Shown here piece after piece: positions 52,274 to 61,125 of a DNA stretch of 64,000 nucleotides (position 1 is its first letter; every line of letters starts with the position of its first letter). The notes beneath the pieces are model-generated. The model did no database searches. It saw only the letters and a list, made by a program, of their open reading frames with translations, and was not told the DNA's origin. The DNA lies in the NCBI RefSeq assembly GCF_042684265.1, contig NZ_JBHULB010000005.1:124001-188000 (forward strand). The letters are read 5' to 3'. The position numbers were made by a program, and so were the translations under genes. Source of the DNA: Croceitalea marina. Lineage in GTDB: Bacteria > Bacteroidota > Bacteroidia > Flavobacteriales > Flavobacteriaceae.

Positions 52274-54046
52274 TTATTTTGATTTTATTCGTTCTATTTC
52301 CAAATCAATTAAGAGTTCTATATGTTCGTATTCTTTTAAAAATTCTTCATACAAAAAATTTAAATGCTTAATATCTCTATTCGATTTACAGACCAAGCTC
52401 ATCTGCTCGCAAATTTCAATGAGACCATTCAGCTTTAACATACGTAAACCATTTTTGATTTTATGAGAAGTAAAGCCAACACCATCAAAATCATCATTTA
52501 ATAGATGGATTTTGGTTTTGCCTATAAATTCTATAATATTTCTTTTAAAAAGAACTACCAACTCATTCAACAACGTTATTTGACCCATACAGTCTTCTAA
52601 AACAGCATCTAAGTTGAGTTCTTGGGTCGGCAAATCGGTCTTGTCCATTGGCTCCATGATTTCGATTTTAGTTTCTCGTTCCGTCATCTTTTTATTTTTG
52701 CTGTTAATAATTTTTTCGAGTAAATTATCTGGTCTAAATGGCTTTAGAATGAAATCATTTATTCCTAATAGTTCAAATTGTTCTTTATCAGATTTGCTGA
52801 AATCTGCAGATAAAGCAATTATTGGTATATTCTTTATGTCTTTTTTTGTATTATTACGTATCGCCTTCGTAATATCGAAACCACTCATGCCCGGCATTCT
52901 TAGGTCCATAAGTACAACATCTACTTTATGATTGTTTAGAATTTTCAATCCGTAAAGGCCATTGTCGGTAACTACAGTTTTACAACCCCAATTTTCTAAA
53001 CGACTTGTGATTAGTTTTTGGTTCAAGAGATTATCTTCAAAAACTATGATGGTCATGCCTTCTAATGGCTTGCCAGATTTTAGACTAGATTCTTTACTTT
53101 TCTTGAGTCCAACACTTTTTTGTGCAGCTTTTTGATAAGGAATCTCCATTTTAAAAGTTGTCCCCACCCCAACCAAACTCGAAACAGCAATAGTACCCTT
53201 ATGTTGCTCTACAATCTCTTTTACAATACTTAAGCCTAGTCCTGATCCACCATATTTTTGGTGAGTGTCTAGCTCGGCTTGTTGGTAAGATTCGAAAATT
53301 TTCTTTAGGTTTTCTTTAGCAATACCGATGCCTGTATCACTTATTTCAAAACCTAAACGAATTTCATGTTCATTTGAAGATATTAAACAAACATTAAAAT
53401 CTATTGCTCCTTTTTCGACAAACTTTATTGCGTTGCCCAGTAAGTTCAATAGTACCTGAGAAAGTTTTGAAGGATCACCAATTATAACTTCGGGCACATT
53501 TCTATCAATATCAAGATTGAATTTTATCTTTTTATTTACAATCAGGGTTTGAGAAAGATAGCTCAGCTCATTAAGTAGATTTTTTAAATTAAATTCAATT
53601 GAAGCAAAATTCTCTTTACCGGCCGAGAGTTTGGAATAGTCAAGCAACTCATTGATAATGGTCAATAAATTATTAGAAGCCAGGCCAAGAGCATTAATCA
53701 GCTCCTGTTGCTTTTTAGTTAGCTTGGTCTCTTTTAAAAGGTCGATAAAACCAACGATTCCATTTAACGGGGTTCTTATCTCATGGCTTACATTCGCAAT
53801 GAGGGAGCTTTCGGTTGCCGCTTTTACTTTTTTGGGTGGTTTATTCGGGTCAACTATAACCGTTTCAGTTTTATTCTCGCCAAAAACCTTGTTTTCTAAT
53901 CCATTTTTGAAAGTTTCAAAAGATTTTTTAAGGTCCGAGGCCTCTGAAGCACTAAGTTCAGCGAATGAAAACTGATTAAGACCGTCTTCAATTTCTGAAA
54001 GTTGGGTTAGTAATTTTCTTGTATTCACAATGGACTTTTTAGTCAA
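52274..54046 (-). CDS. Hybrid histidine kinase with receiver and HPt domains
   Basis: A 590-residue cytosolic hybrid kinase without membrane segments. Residues 1-75 are helical; HisKA follows with His88 in ANVSHEIRTPLNG; the ATPase domain (155-305) shows NLLGNAIKFV, SDTGIGI and GGSGLGLSI; a receiver (331-450) has Asp381 in LMDLRMPGMSG; an HPt domain (480-585) has His528 in SHKIKNGLRML. This arrangement gives the full His-Asp-His part of a phosphorelay, with the lone receiver next door as the final Asp. The start is TTG at 54046 or GTG at 54028. It is the first gene of the glycan operon. No sensory domain is recognisable, so the input may come through a partner. Confidence 0.92.
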   Translation of the reverse strand: MTKKSIVNTRKLLTQLSEIEDGLNQFSFAELSASEASDLKKSFETFKNGLENKVFGENKTETVIVDPNKPPKKVKAATESSLIANVSHEIRTPLNGIVGFIDLLKETKLTKKQQELINALGLASNNLLTIINELLDYSKLSAGKENFASIEFNLKNLLNELSYLSQTLIVNKKIKFNLDIDRNVPEVIIGDPSKLSQVLLNLLGNAIKFVEKGAIDFNVCLISSNEHEIRLGFEISDTGIGIAKENLKKIFESYQQAELDTHQKYGGSGLGLSIVKEIVEQHKGTIAVSSLVGVGTTFKMEIPYQKAAQKSVGLKKSKESSLKSGKPLEGMTIIVFEDNLLNQKLITSRLENWGCKTVVTDNGLYGLKILNNHKVDVVLMDLRMPGMSGFDITKAIRNNTKKDIKNIPIIALSADFSKSDKEQFELLGINDFILKPFRPDNLLEKIINSKNKKMTERETKIEIMEPMDKTDLPTQELNLDAVLEDCMGQITLLNELVVLFKRNIIEFIGKTKIHLLNDDFDGVGFTSHKIKNGLRMLKLNGLIEICEQMSLVCKSNRDIKHLNFLYEEFLKEYEHIELLIDLEIERIKSK

Positions 54047-54195
54047 CTTTAATATCGGTTGCCCGAAAAATGGGTAACAATCTGGTTTTTATAATTTTAA
54101 AGCTCCCCATTTCATGCACCCTGAGCAATTAATTGTTATCTAGGCTAGATATTCTGTTGTCAAAATGCTTTATTTGTAGGTATAAATTTTTGGAA

Positions 54196-55485
54196 ATGAA
54201 AAAACTTGGAATTTTATTGGGCGTATTCTTACTATTTGCTTGTGCTGAAGGAGAAAAAACCAAAGTTGAAACTATGGATGAAAAAGCGCAAAGAATACAT
54301 GAAAAAGTGATTACGATTGACACTCATGATGATATCAACGTAAAGAACTTTACAGATTCAATAAACTACACACAACGCCTTGATAATCAGGTAAATTTAC
54401 CCAAGATGAAAGAAGGTGGTCTTGATGTAGCTTGGTTTATTGTTTATACCGGACAAGATTCTCTAAATTCCGAAGGGTATGCAAAGGCCTCAGCAAATGC
54501 AATCTCAAAGTTTGATGCAATTCACAGGCTTTGTACTGATTACGCGCCAAATGACATTGAGCTTGCCCTAACATCTGCTGATGTTCGCCGTATTCAAAAA
54601 TCAGGTAAAAAAGTAGCAATGATTGGAGTTGAAAATGCCTACCCTATTGGTGAGGACCTGTCAAAATTTGAAGAATATCATAAACGTGGTGCCAGATATA
54701 TTTCATTATCGCACAATGGACACAGCCAATTTTGTGATTCCAATACGGGTGAAAAGGATAGTGTTTGGTTACATAATGGTTTAAGTGAATTAGGGCAAAG
54801 TGCTGTAAAAGAAATGAATAGACTTGGAATAATGATTGATATTTCCCATCCCTCAAAAGAGTCTATGAAGCAAATGGTTGCACTTTCAAAAGCACCTATA
54901 ATCGCTTCGCATTCATCGGCAAGAGCGCTTTGTGATCATAGTAGAAACCTCGATGATGAACAGCTAAAATTATTGAAAGAAAACCGAGGGGTGGTACAAA
55001 CGGTCGCCTTCAGCTCTTACTTAAATACGGAAAAGCATGAAGCACGTGCTGCTTACATGAAAGAAGTCTATCAATCGGTAGCAGATTCTTTAAGATTGAA
55101 TTGGTATGATAGATCTCAGTTTGCTTCTCTTTCCGATGCTGAAAAGGGAGAATTCATGGAAAATTACCCGAAAATCATGAAAATTGGTAAAGACCTGGTA
55201 AAAATAAAAACCGATGCTCCAGCCGCAGTAAACGTTGCAGATTTTGTAAACCATATTGATTACATGGTAAATTTGATAGGTATCGACCATGTAGGTATAA
55301 GTTCTGATTTTGATGGCGGTGGTGGTATTGATGGTTGGTCAGATGCATCAGAGACACTCAATGTCACAACCGAACTGGTAAAACGTGGTTATTCTGAGGA
55401 AGAAATAGATAAGCTATGGGGAGGGAATTTATTGCGTGTACTTGATGAGGTGCAGGCCATAGCCAAAGAACTACAAGCCAACTAG
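54196..55485 (+). CDS. Membrane dipeptidase lipoprotein (M19, renal dipeptidase family)
   Basis: I start at the ATG at 54196 (MKKLGILLGVFLLFACAEG, lipobox FAC), since the upstream extension has no signal. The 429-residue mature enzyme belongs to family M19: the HxD pair in TIDTHDDIN, the bridging Glu in MIGVENAYP, then ISLSHNG and DISHPSKES, IIASHSSARAL and GISSDFDGGGGI carry the remaining zinc ligands and the catalytic Asp. These enzymes hydrolyse dipeptides, including D-amino-acid-containing ones. A role in peptide or cell-wall turnover in the periplasm is expected. It is divergent from the kinase gene of the glycan operon and converges on the thioesterase gene. Confidence 0.93.
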   Translation: MKKLGILLGVFLLFACAEGEKTKVETMDEKAQRIHEKVITIDTHDDINVKNFTDSINYTQRLDNQVNLPKMKEGGLDVAWFIVYTGQDSLNSEGYAKASANAISKFDAIHRLCTDYAPNDIELALTSADVRRIQKSGKKVAMIGVENAYPIGEDLSKFEEYHKRGARYISLSHNGHSQFCDSNTGEKDSVWLHNGLSELGQSAVKEMNRLGIMIDISHPSKESMKQMVALSKAPIIASHSSARALCDHSRNLDDEQLKLLKENRGVVQTVAFSSYLNTEKHEARAAYMKEVYQSVADSLRLNWYDRSQFASLSDAEKGEFMENYPKIMKIGKDLVKIKTDAPAAVNVADFVNHIDYMVNLIGIDHVGISSDFDGGGGIDGWSDASETLNVTTELVKRGYSEEEIDKLWGGNLLRVLDEVQAIAKELQAN

Positions 55486-55886
55486 GCTTCCTCTTCTTTT
55501 TTAGCCAAACGGTCTTTTACAAATTCGATTTTGGTTTTGCCATGTGGCTTTGGTTTGCCATCATCATCTAAATTGACCATGATAATGTTGTCGACGGTGA
55601 CAATCGTTTCTTGTGTCATTTTATTACGTACCTCACAGTTCAGGTTTAAGGAGCTTTTGCCAAATTTTACGGCCTCTACCCCTATTTCAATAATATCTCC
55701 CTTAACTGCTGTGCTCATAAAATTGATTTCTGACATGTATTTGGTGACCACCTTTTTATTTTCAAGCTGAATGATACTATAAAGGGCAGCTTCCTCATCA
55801 ATCCAAGCCAATACCCTTCCACCGAACAAGGTGCCATTGGCATTTAAGTCTTCGGGTTTTACCCATTTTCGTGAATGAAATCGCAT
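55482..55886 (-). CDS. Acyl-CoA thioesterase (hotdog fold, YciA/BACH-like)
   Basis: I start at the ATG at 55886 (MRFHSRKWVKPEDLN); the frame begins nine codons earlier. The protein, 134 residues, is a single hotdog domain with the pattern ANGTLFGGRVLAWIDEEAA, where the Asp is the catalytic or water-activating residue, followed by KYMSEINFMSTAVKGDIIEIG. A lysine-rich tail ends the protein. YciA-like enzymes cleave a range of acyl-CoAs and limit CoA sequestration. The stop overlaps that of the dipeptidase gene on the other strand by 4 bases. The next gene upstream (DUF72) runs in the same direction, 47 bases away. Confidence 0.88.
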   Translation of the reverse strand: MRFHSRKWVKPEDLNANGTLFGGRVLAWIDEEAALYSIIQLENKKVVTKYMSEINFMSTAVKGDIIEIGVEAVKFGKSSLNLNCEVRNKMTQETIVTVDNIIMVNLDDDGKPKPHGKTKIEFVKDRLAKKEEEA

Positions 55887-55933
55887 AGTATGATAGTTAG
55901 AATTCAAGCACAAAATTAAGTAAGAAGTTGTGA

Positions 55934-56830
55934 CTACAGTAGATTGATTTGCTCTCCACCTAAAGTTTTGGGGATAATCAAATTTGTTCCCAATTTTTTG
56001 TTCAAATTGTCAATAAAGTATGCTGATAAAAGTGGAGATTCCAATTCCATATTTTGGTGTACAAAGAAATGGACATTATTCAGGCCCATTTTTTTCCACT
56101 CCTCTAATTTACTTACCCAATCAATCAATCTTGGATAGTCACTCTCATGATTTGCCCCTACATAACGTATAAAGGCTTCGTTGGTAGTCAAGCGCATATG
56201 CATAATATCTCTTCTGCCGGCTGTATCCACCAGAACATTGGCAATATTATTCTCTTGAAGCAGGTGAAACAGTTCATTGGCAACTTTTTCGTCATTGAAC
56301 CAATCTGTATGCCTAAACTCCATGGCCAAGGGAAACTCTTTTGGCCAGTATTCTACAAAGCGTACTACCCTATCCCAGTTCTTGGGCCCAAAGTTGTTGT
56401 GCATTTGTAGAAAAATGGTACCCAGTTTTTCCTTTAACAAAGACGTAACCTCTAAATATCGATCTGCAATGGCATATACCTTATCGTTCATTCTTCGTAA
56501 ATGACTCACTTCATTGGTCATTTTCGGAAAAAATTTGAATCCCGCCGGGGTTTTGTCATACCACTTCTGATAAGTTTCCGCTGGAAAAATTCTATAGAAA
56601 GTAGCATTCAATTCAATGGAATTGAATTGTGTAGAATAGTAGCTTAATTCATCTTTTGTGCCTCGAGGGTAGAAATTTTTTAAATCTTGTTTATTCCATT
56701 TGGCACAGCCCACAAAAACTTTAACCGGGTCATCGATTCTTGATTTACCCAATAACACCTCGGTATCGGGGTGCGTTTTAGGCATTGAAAAGTCTATCAA
56801 TTCAGGTGTTTCCGTTTTACCGAACTTCAT
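55934..56830 (-). CDS. DUF72 family protein (YecE-like)
   Basis: A 298-residue protein of the DUF72/YecE family, a TIM-barrel-like fold of unknown function. Signature segments are VFVGCAKWNKQDLKNFYP, STQFNSIELNATFYR, FKFFPKMTNEVSHLRR, IFLQMHNNFGPKN, LAMEFRHTDWF and VHFFVHQNMELESP. The early Gly-Cys and the conserved Glu, Arg and His suggest an enzyme. It has no signal peptide. It may share a transcript with the thioesterase downstream. The length is usual for the family. Confidence 0.9.
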   Translation of the reverse strand: MKFGKTETPELIDFSMPKTHPDTEVLLGKSRIDDPVKVFVGCAKWNKQDLKNFYPRGTKDELSYYSTQFNSIELNATFYRIFPAETYQKWYDKTPAGFKFFPKMTNEVSHLRRMNDKVYAIADRYLEVTSLLKEKLGTIFLQMHNNFGPKNWDRVVRFVEYWPKEFPLAMEFRHTDWFNDEKVANELFHLLQENNIANVLVDTAGRRDIMHMRLTTNEAFIRYVGANHESDYPRLIDWVSKLEEWKKMGLNNVHFFVHQNMELESPLLSAYFIDNLNKKLGTNLIIPKTLGGEQINLL

Positions 56831-56975
56831 AAGTGTAAGATATTTAAAGGACTCTAAAAATACATATTTTAATAGCTTATGGCCATATGCATCATGTTTA
56901 TAAGAAAGTTAACAACTAAACAAATTGCTATACAGCTTTCAAAAGGCATATACTACCTTTATAAAAACTATCAAT

Positions 56976-57386
56976 ATGAGCGATAGGTCTAATGATTTAC
57001 TACATATCCGTCCCGATATTAAATCTACCCAAATACATCCAAACATGAGTCTAGGCGAACGTTTTCAAAACGAAACCCTGCGACCGATCTTAAAGTTTCA
57101 AAACAGCTTACTCTTAGCATTATTCAAGAATTATATCAGAAAGCATAAGAACACATTTTACGAACTATCTCTTGAGAAAAGACTGCAATACATAGAAAAT
57201 GCCATTCAAAAAGATGTAAAGTTTAGAAACTCCTTAAAAGGCCTAATCATAGGGTTATTTACAGTCGATGAGTATAATACCTATATTCAAGATTCTTCCG
57301 CACTTAACAAACGGATGATGAATATGGTGGTGGAACGTCTTAAAGACCAAGTACAATTATTAGATGACCCTGTGCTAAGCTATTAA
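56976..57386 (+). CDS. Conserved flavobacterial protein of unknown function (often labelled glyoxalase)
   Basis: I choose the ATG at 56976 (MSDRSNDLLHIRPDI) over the frame start at 56925. The 136-residue protein is all-helical and basic: NETLRPILKFQNSLLLALFKNYIRKHK, then LSLEKRLQYIENAIQKD, RNSLKGLIIGLFTVDEY and a C-terminal RMMNMVVERL helix. As I recall, close relatives in Flavobacteriaceae carry the name glyoxalase, but I see no VOC fold or metal site to support it. It converges on the DUF2461 gene with a 12-base overlap. Function unknown. Confidence 0.72.
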   Translation: MSDRSNDLLHIRPDIKSTQIHPNMSLGERFQNETLRPILKFQNSLLLALFKNYIRKHKNTFYELSLEKRLQYIENAIQKDVKFRNSLKGLIIGLFTVDEYNTYIQDSSALNKRMMNMVVERLKDQVQLLDDPVLSY

Positions 57387-58055
57387 CGATTCCCCATTTA
57401 AATTTGTGGTCAAAATTGAACTCATCAAGTCAAAATACGGTCGAATCGCTTGAAAAGAATGGTCTACTTGATTAATAAAATCTTTAGAAAGTACTTCTTT
57501 ATCCGTAAAAATTTTGGTGAATATAAACTGCTTGTGACGAATCAGGTCAATATCCTTATGTTCTTTATCAAAGCCTTTGGGCGCTGTTTTTAGGGCATCG
57601 CCCTGAAGCATTCCCCAAACCTTTTTAAACTCGGAATCTTCCAGAATTGCCCTAAATTCTGATGCATCGAGTTCCAGTTCTTTTCTAATACGCATCAAAT
57701 CTTCCTTATTCGGATCCCAAAACCCTGCAGCCATAAAAGTTTCTCCTGGTTTTATCCGCAGATAATAACCACCTCTGCGTTCTAGCCCCATTCTCGAAAA
57801 AAAGCCTGCAAAGTGGGCCTTGTACGGGGTTTTGTCTTTAGAAAACCGGACATCCCTATAAATACGGAATACTTTTAATTTTTCTATCTGGTCATGCTGG
57901 TTCAATCGCTGCATAACCGCATTATAAAAAGCTTTCACATCAGCTTCGTGGCCCTTAAAGGCTTCTTTATTGGTGGTGAACCACTCTCGATTATTATTCT
58001 TGGCCAACTTTTTTAAAAAGTCTAGTGAAGCTTTGCTAATTATTTCAACCGACAT
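57375..58055 (-). CDS. DUF2461 / TIGR02453 family protein
   Basis: This 226-residue protein matches the DUF2461 pattern: FLKKLAKNNNREWFTTNKEAF at the start, VFRIYRDVRFSKDKTPYKAHFAGFFSR in the middle, GGYYLRIKPGETFMAAGFWDP, and a C-terminal region with LIRHKQFIFTKIFTDKEV. The family occurs widely in bacteria and fungi and has no established function. There is no signal peptide. Its 3' end overlaps the convergent helical protein gene by 12 bases, and it is divergent from cysE. Confidence 0.88.
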   Translation of the reverse strand: MSVEIISKASLDFLKKLAKNNNREWFTTNKEAFKGHEADVKAFYNAVMQRLNQHDQIEKLKVFRIYRDVRFSKDKTPYKAHFAGFFSRMGLERRGGYYLRIKPGETFMAAGFWDPNKEDLMRIRKELELDASEFRAILEDSEFKKVWGMLQGDALKTAPKGFDKEHKDIDLIRHKQFIFTKIFTDKEVLSKDFINQVDHSFQAIRPYFDLMSSILTTNLNGESLIA

Positions 58056-58156
58056 ATCACAAACTGCTGTTATTTTATGCTAAAGTTAACCATTTCTAAG
58101 CTTGTCATTTTTTAAGAATGGCTAATTTTGACTGCTGTAGTACCTAATAAATTAAA

Positions 58157-58939
58157 ATGGATAAACAACTAATTATTGATCAACTTAAGGCACATAAAAA
58201 ATTACCCTACTTAGACTATAGATTAAAAAGAAACACAGAGACTTTTACCGATACCCTTTTCTATACCCTATTTGATATCAATACCGATGTAGAAACGCAT
58301 TTAGAAAAACTGGAAGAACAGTTCGATGCATTGGTAAACCTGGCCTGCTGGGAAACCGCGAAGCCTTGCCATAAAATTTGGGAAAACTATGTGGCGGAGC
58401 TACCAATCATTCTAAAAAAATTGAATTTGGACGCGGAAGCCATACTTAGCTGCGACCCAGCTTCACTTTCCATTCAAGAAGTGTATATGGCCTACCCAGG
58501 TTTTTATGCCATAGCAATCTACAGATTGGCGAATGTATTGTACAATCAAGGTTTTCCATTGGTTCCGCGTTTGATGACCGAATATGCCCACAGACAGACC
58601 GGGGTCGATATCAACCCAGGAGCTACGATTGGCGAATCATTTTTTATCGACCATGCCACAGGAGTTGTCATTGGCGAGACTGCGGTCATCAAGAATCACG
58701 TGAAAATTTACCAAGGGGTTACATTGGGTGCTTTATTTGTGAACAAGTCACTGCAAAAAACAAAACGACATCCAACCATAGAATCAAACGTCACTATATA
58801 TGCCAATGCTACCATACTTGGTGGAGAAACTGTGATAGGAGAAAATTCCATTATTGGCGGAAATGCATGGCTTACGGAATCCGTACCGGCAAATTCTACT
58901 GTTTTTCATACCCCTGAGATTAAAATAAAGACCAAATAA
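58157..58939 (+). CDS. cysE: Serine O-acetyltransferase
   Basis: A 260-residue EpsC-type serine acetyltransferase that makes O-acetylserine from serine and acetyl-CoA. After an N-terminal helical domain of about 130 residues, the left-handed beta-helix carries hexapeptide repeats, with TGVDINPGATIGESFFIDHATGVVIGETAVI holding the catalytic His, then YQGVTLGALF and TIYANATILGGETVIGENSIIGGNAWL. A loop with NKSLQKTKRHPTIE inserts before the last coils. One base separates its stop from the cysM start, so the pair forms an operon and could form the cysteine synthase complex; the C-terminus, however, ends in a Lys rather than the usual Ile. Confidence 0.94.
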   Translation: MDKQLIIDQLKAHKKLPYLDYRLKRNTETFTDTLFYTLFDINTDVETHLEKLEEQFDALVNLACWETAKPCHKIWENYVAELPIILKKLNLDAEAILSCDPASLSIQEVYMAYPGFYAIAIYRLANVLYNQGFPLVPRLMTEYAHRQTGVDINPGATIGESFFIDHATGVVIGETAVIKNHVKIYQGVTLGALFVNKSLQKTKRHPTIESNVTIYANATILGGETVIGENSIIGGNAWLTESVPANSTVFHTPEIKIKTK

Positions 58940-58940
58940 A

Positions 58941-59825
58941 ATGGCTAAAAACATTTTAGATTTAATAGGAAATACCCCTTTGGTAAAGTCAAGGGTTTTA
59001 AATACCAACCCGAATGTGGACCTATACTTTAAGTTGGAAGGCCACAACCCAGGAGGAAGCGTAAAAGATCGGCCTGCACTTTATATGATTAAAAACGGAT
59101 TGGAACGAGGCGATTTCACCACGACATCTAAACTCATTGAAGCCACAAGCGGTAATACCGGTATCGGATTGGCCATGGTGGCCGGTGTTTACGGTTTGAA
59201 CATTGAATTGGTGATGCCCGAAAACTCCACTGTTGAGCGTATACAAACCATGCGGGCCTATGGTGCCAAGGTTACCTTGACCCCTGCCGATATTGGTATT
59301 GAAGGTGCACGCGATTATGCTGAAAATAAAGTAGCAAATGAAGGGTATATCATGCTTAATCAGTTTGGGAATTCGGACAATTGGAAAGCACATTATACTA
59401 CCACAGGGCCAGAAATTTGGAAGGATACCGATAAAAAAATTACGCATTTTGTCTCCAGTATGGGGACTACGGGGACCATTACGGGCACTTCTACCTTTTT
59501 GAAAGCGCAAAATGTCGATGTTAAAATTATAGGTGTACAGCCTGAAGAAGGTTCACGTATACCCGGCATACGCAAGTGGTCACCAGACTATGTCCCAAGT
59601 ATTTATGACTCTACAAAGGTGGATGATATTCTATATGTGAATCAAGAAGAAGCTGCCGCAATGGCAAAGCGATTGGCCAAAGAAGAAGGTATTTTTTCGG
59701 GTATGAGCAGTGGTGGCGCGGCTACAGTGGCGTTGCGAATGGCAAAACAAATAAAAGAAGGTACTATTGTTTCTATTGTCTGTGATCGTGGTGATCGGTA
59801 CTTATCTTCTGACCTGTTTGATTAA
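58941..59825 (+). CDS. cysM: Cysteine synthase (O-acetylserine sulfhydrylase B type)
   Basis: A 294-residue PLP enzyme that converts O-acetylserine and sulfide (or thiosulfate) to cysteine. PLP lysine Lys42 lies in GGSVKDRPA, the substrate loop is EATSGNTGIGLAM, the phosphate loop SSMGTTGTITG, and a C-terminal GGAATVALRMA follows. The short length and the KDRPALYMI context resemble CysM rather than CysK. It follows cysE by one base. An AT-rich gap of about 140 bases separates it from the next gene, with signs of a cassette boundary. Confidence 0.93.
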   Translation: MAKNILDLIGNTPLVKSRVLNTNPNVDLYFKLEGHNPGGSVKDRPALYMIKNGLERGDFTTTSKLIEATSGNTGIGLAMVAGVYGLNIELVMPENSTVERIQTMRAYGAKVTLTPADIGIEGARDYAENKVANEGYIMLNQFGNSDNWKAHYTTTGPEIWKDTDKKITHFVSSMGTTGTITGTSTFLKAQNVDVKIIGVQPEEGSRIPGIRKWSPDYVPSIYDSTKVDDILYVNQEEAAAMAKRLAKEEGIFSGMSSGGAATVALRMAKQIKEGTIVSIVCDRGDRYLSSDLFD

Positions 59826-59907
59826 GATACTGTTAAAAACTTCTCTAAAATACGGTTTACAAAGACTTGAAATAGCTTCTAAAAAAAACCGAACTTCGTT
59901 ATCCATC

Positions 59908-59935
59908 ACTAAATGGAATTGAAACTCCACTTAGT
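59908..59935 (+). repeat. Hairpin at the left side of the putative cassette
   Basis: ACTAAATGGA (59908-59917) and TCCACTTAGT (59926-59935) pair at nine of ten positions around an 8-base loop. The hairpin lies five bases before the 10-base inverted repeat at 59941. It may be the cysM terminator, though no T-run follows, or a recombination-site arm. Confidence 0.45.
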
Positions 59936-59940
59936 TAAAC

Positions 59941-59950
59941 GTTACAGGTC
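59941..59950. repeat. Left 10-bp inverted repeat flanking the serine hydrolase gene
   Basis: GTTACAGGTC is the exact reverse complement of GACCTGTAAC at 61114-61123, which overlaps the stop codon of the gene. The pair brackets the whole gene with 14 bases between the repeat and the ATG. Confidence 0.55.
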
Positions 59951-59964
59951 ATTTAAACAAATCA

Positions 59965-61122
59965 ATGATAAAAAGCCAAGCAATCAACATTATTATTTTT
60001 ATGCTCATCTTATTTTCCTGCAAGGAGATAAAATATGAAACGGATATTGGACCTAAAGGGGAAAAAAGTAGTTTTCTAAAGGAGACGACCAATCCAGTTA
60101 TTGAGTCGTTCATAAATAAAATGATTAGTGAAGAGCATTTCAAAGGCGTTGTACTAGTTGCGAATAATGACAAAATAATTCATGCAAAAGGATATGGACT
60201 CGCTCAAGATTCGATTAGAAATACAATTGACACTAAATTTCATGTAGCATCAATTACCAAACAGTTTACCGCAACTGCAATAATGCAACTAACGGAAAAA
60301 AATAAATTAAACTTGCAAGAATCTATAAATGCTTTTCTACCTGAACATTATCGCTCTGACAAATGGAAAAGTGTAACTATTCATCATCTTTTAACTCACA
60401 CAAGTGGTATTGAAGACTATGCTGTTACAAGAGATTACTACCAAGTGGAAAAAGGGTTTTGCTTGGGCAATACTGTTGACGGAATGATTAAGGAAGCAAT
60501 GACCAAAGAACTAAATTTTCCTTCAGGTTCTAAATTCACATACTCTAACATTGGTTTTACCTTACTTGGACAAATTATTGAAAATACAACTGGAAAGCCT
60601 TTTTCTATTTACCTAAAAGAAAATGTACTTCTACCGCAAGAAATGTATTCTTCATTTATTCATACAACCGATTATTCAATCTCAAGCAATGAGGCTGTCG
60701 GATATAGATGGAGTGATGAGTTGGGAAAACACATTTTGGATGATGTTGTCAGCCTTCCTGTTACGCAAGCTGACGGAAATTTGGTAACAACATTAAACGA
60801 TTTCTACAAATGGACTGATATTTATGTTAAACCTAAAAATAAAATCCTAAAAGATGCTTCTCTAAAAAAGATGCTAACACCTTTTAGTAAAGATGATGAA
60901 TTAGGACCTGATGATTTATCTCAAATGTATGGTTACGGAATAAGTTTGAATGAAGGTACAATTTGTCATTCAGGTTACATCGTCGGATTTAGAAGTCATT
61001 TTATAGTGAATCCGATAAATGACATCCGAATATTTGTTTTTAGTAACAATGTTTCAAATAATCCACGTAATGTTTCAACTGGAATTTATAAGATAATGAA
61101 TAATACAAATAACGACCTGTAA
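59965..61122 (+). CDS. Class C beta-lactamase-like serine hydrolase lipoprotein, possibly on a cassette
   Basis: A 385-residue lipoprotein (FSC, Cys19). The penicillin-binding fold is complete: nucleophile motif SITK (Ser96-Lys99), YSN (193-195), a THTSGIEDY segment and a terminal CHSGYIVGFRSH strand with HSG in place of KTG. Its sequence is not close to that of the serine hydrolase at 29569 (different anchor, different second motif). It probably hydrolyses esters or D-amino-acid peptides. It is the only gene between 10-base inverted repeats, with hairpins outside each, which suggests lateral arrival as a unit. Base composition looks AT-rich even for this genome, but I did not measure it. Confidence 0.88.
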   Translation: MIKSQAINIIIFMLILFSCKEIKYETDIGPKGEKSSFLKETTNPVIESFINKMISEEHFKGVVLVANNDKIIHAKGYGLAQDSIRNTIDTKFHVASITKQFTATAIMQLTEKNKLNLQESINAFLPEHYRSDKWKSVTIHHLLTHTSGIEDYAVTRDYYQVEKGFCLGNTVDGMIKEAMTKELNFPSGSKFTYSNIGFTLLGQIIENTTGKPFSIYLKENVLLPQEMYSSFIHTTDYSISSNEAVGYRWSDELGKHILDDVVSLPVTQADGNLVTTLNDFYKWTDIYVKPKNKILKDASLKKMLTPFSKDDELGPDDLSQMYGYGISLNEGTICHSGYIVGFRSHFIVNPINDIRIFVFSNNVSNNPRNVSTGIYKIMNNTNNDL

Positions 61123-61123
61123 C
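61114..61123. repeat. Right 10-bp inverted repeat flanking the serine hydrolase gene
   Basis: GACCTGTAAC, exact complement of the left repeat; its last bases include the TAA stop of the gene. Confidence 0.55.
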
Positions 61124-61125
61124 AA

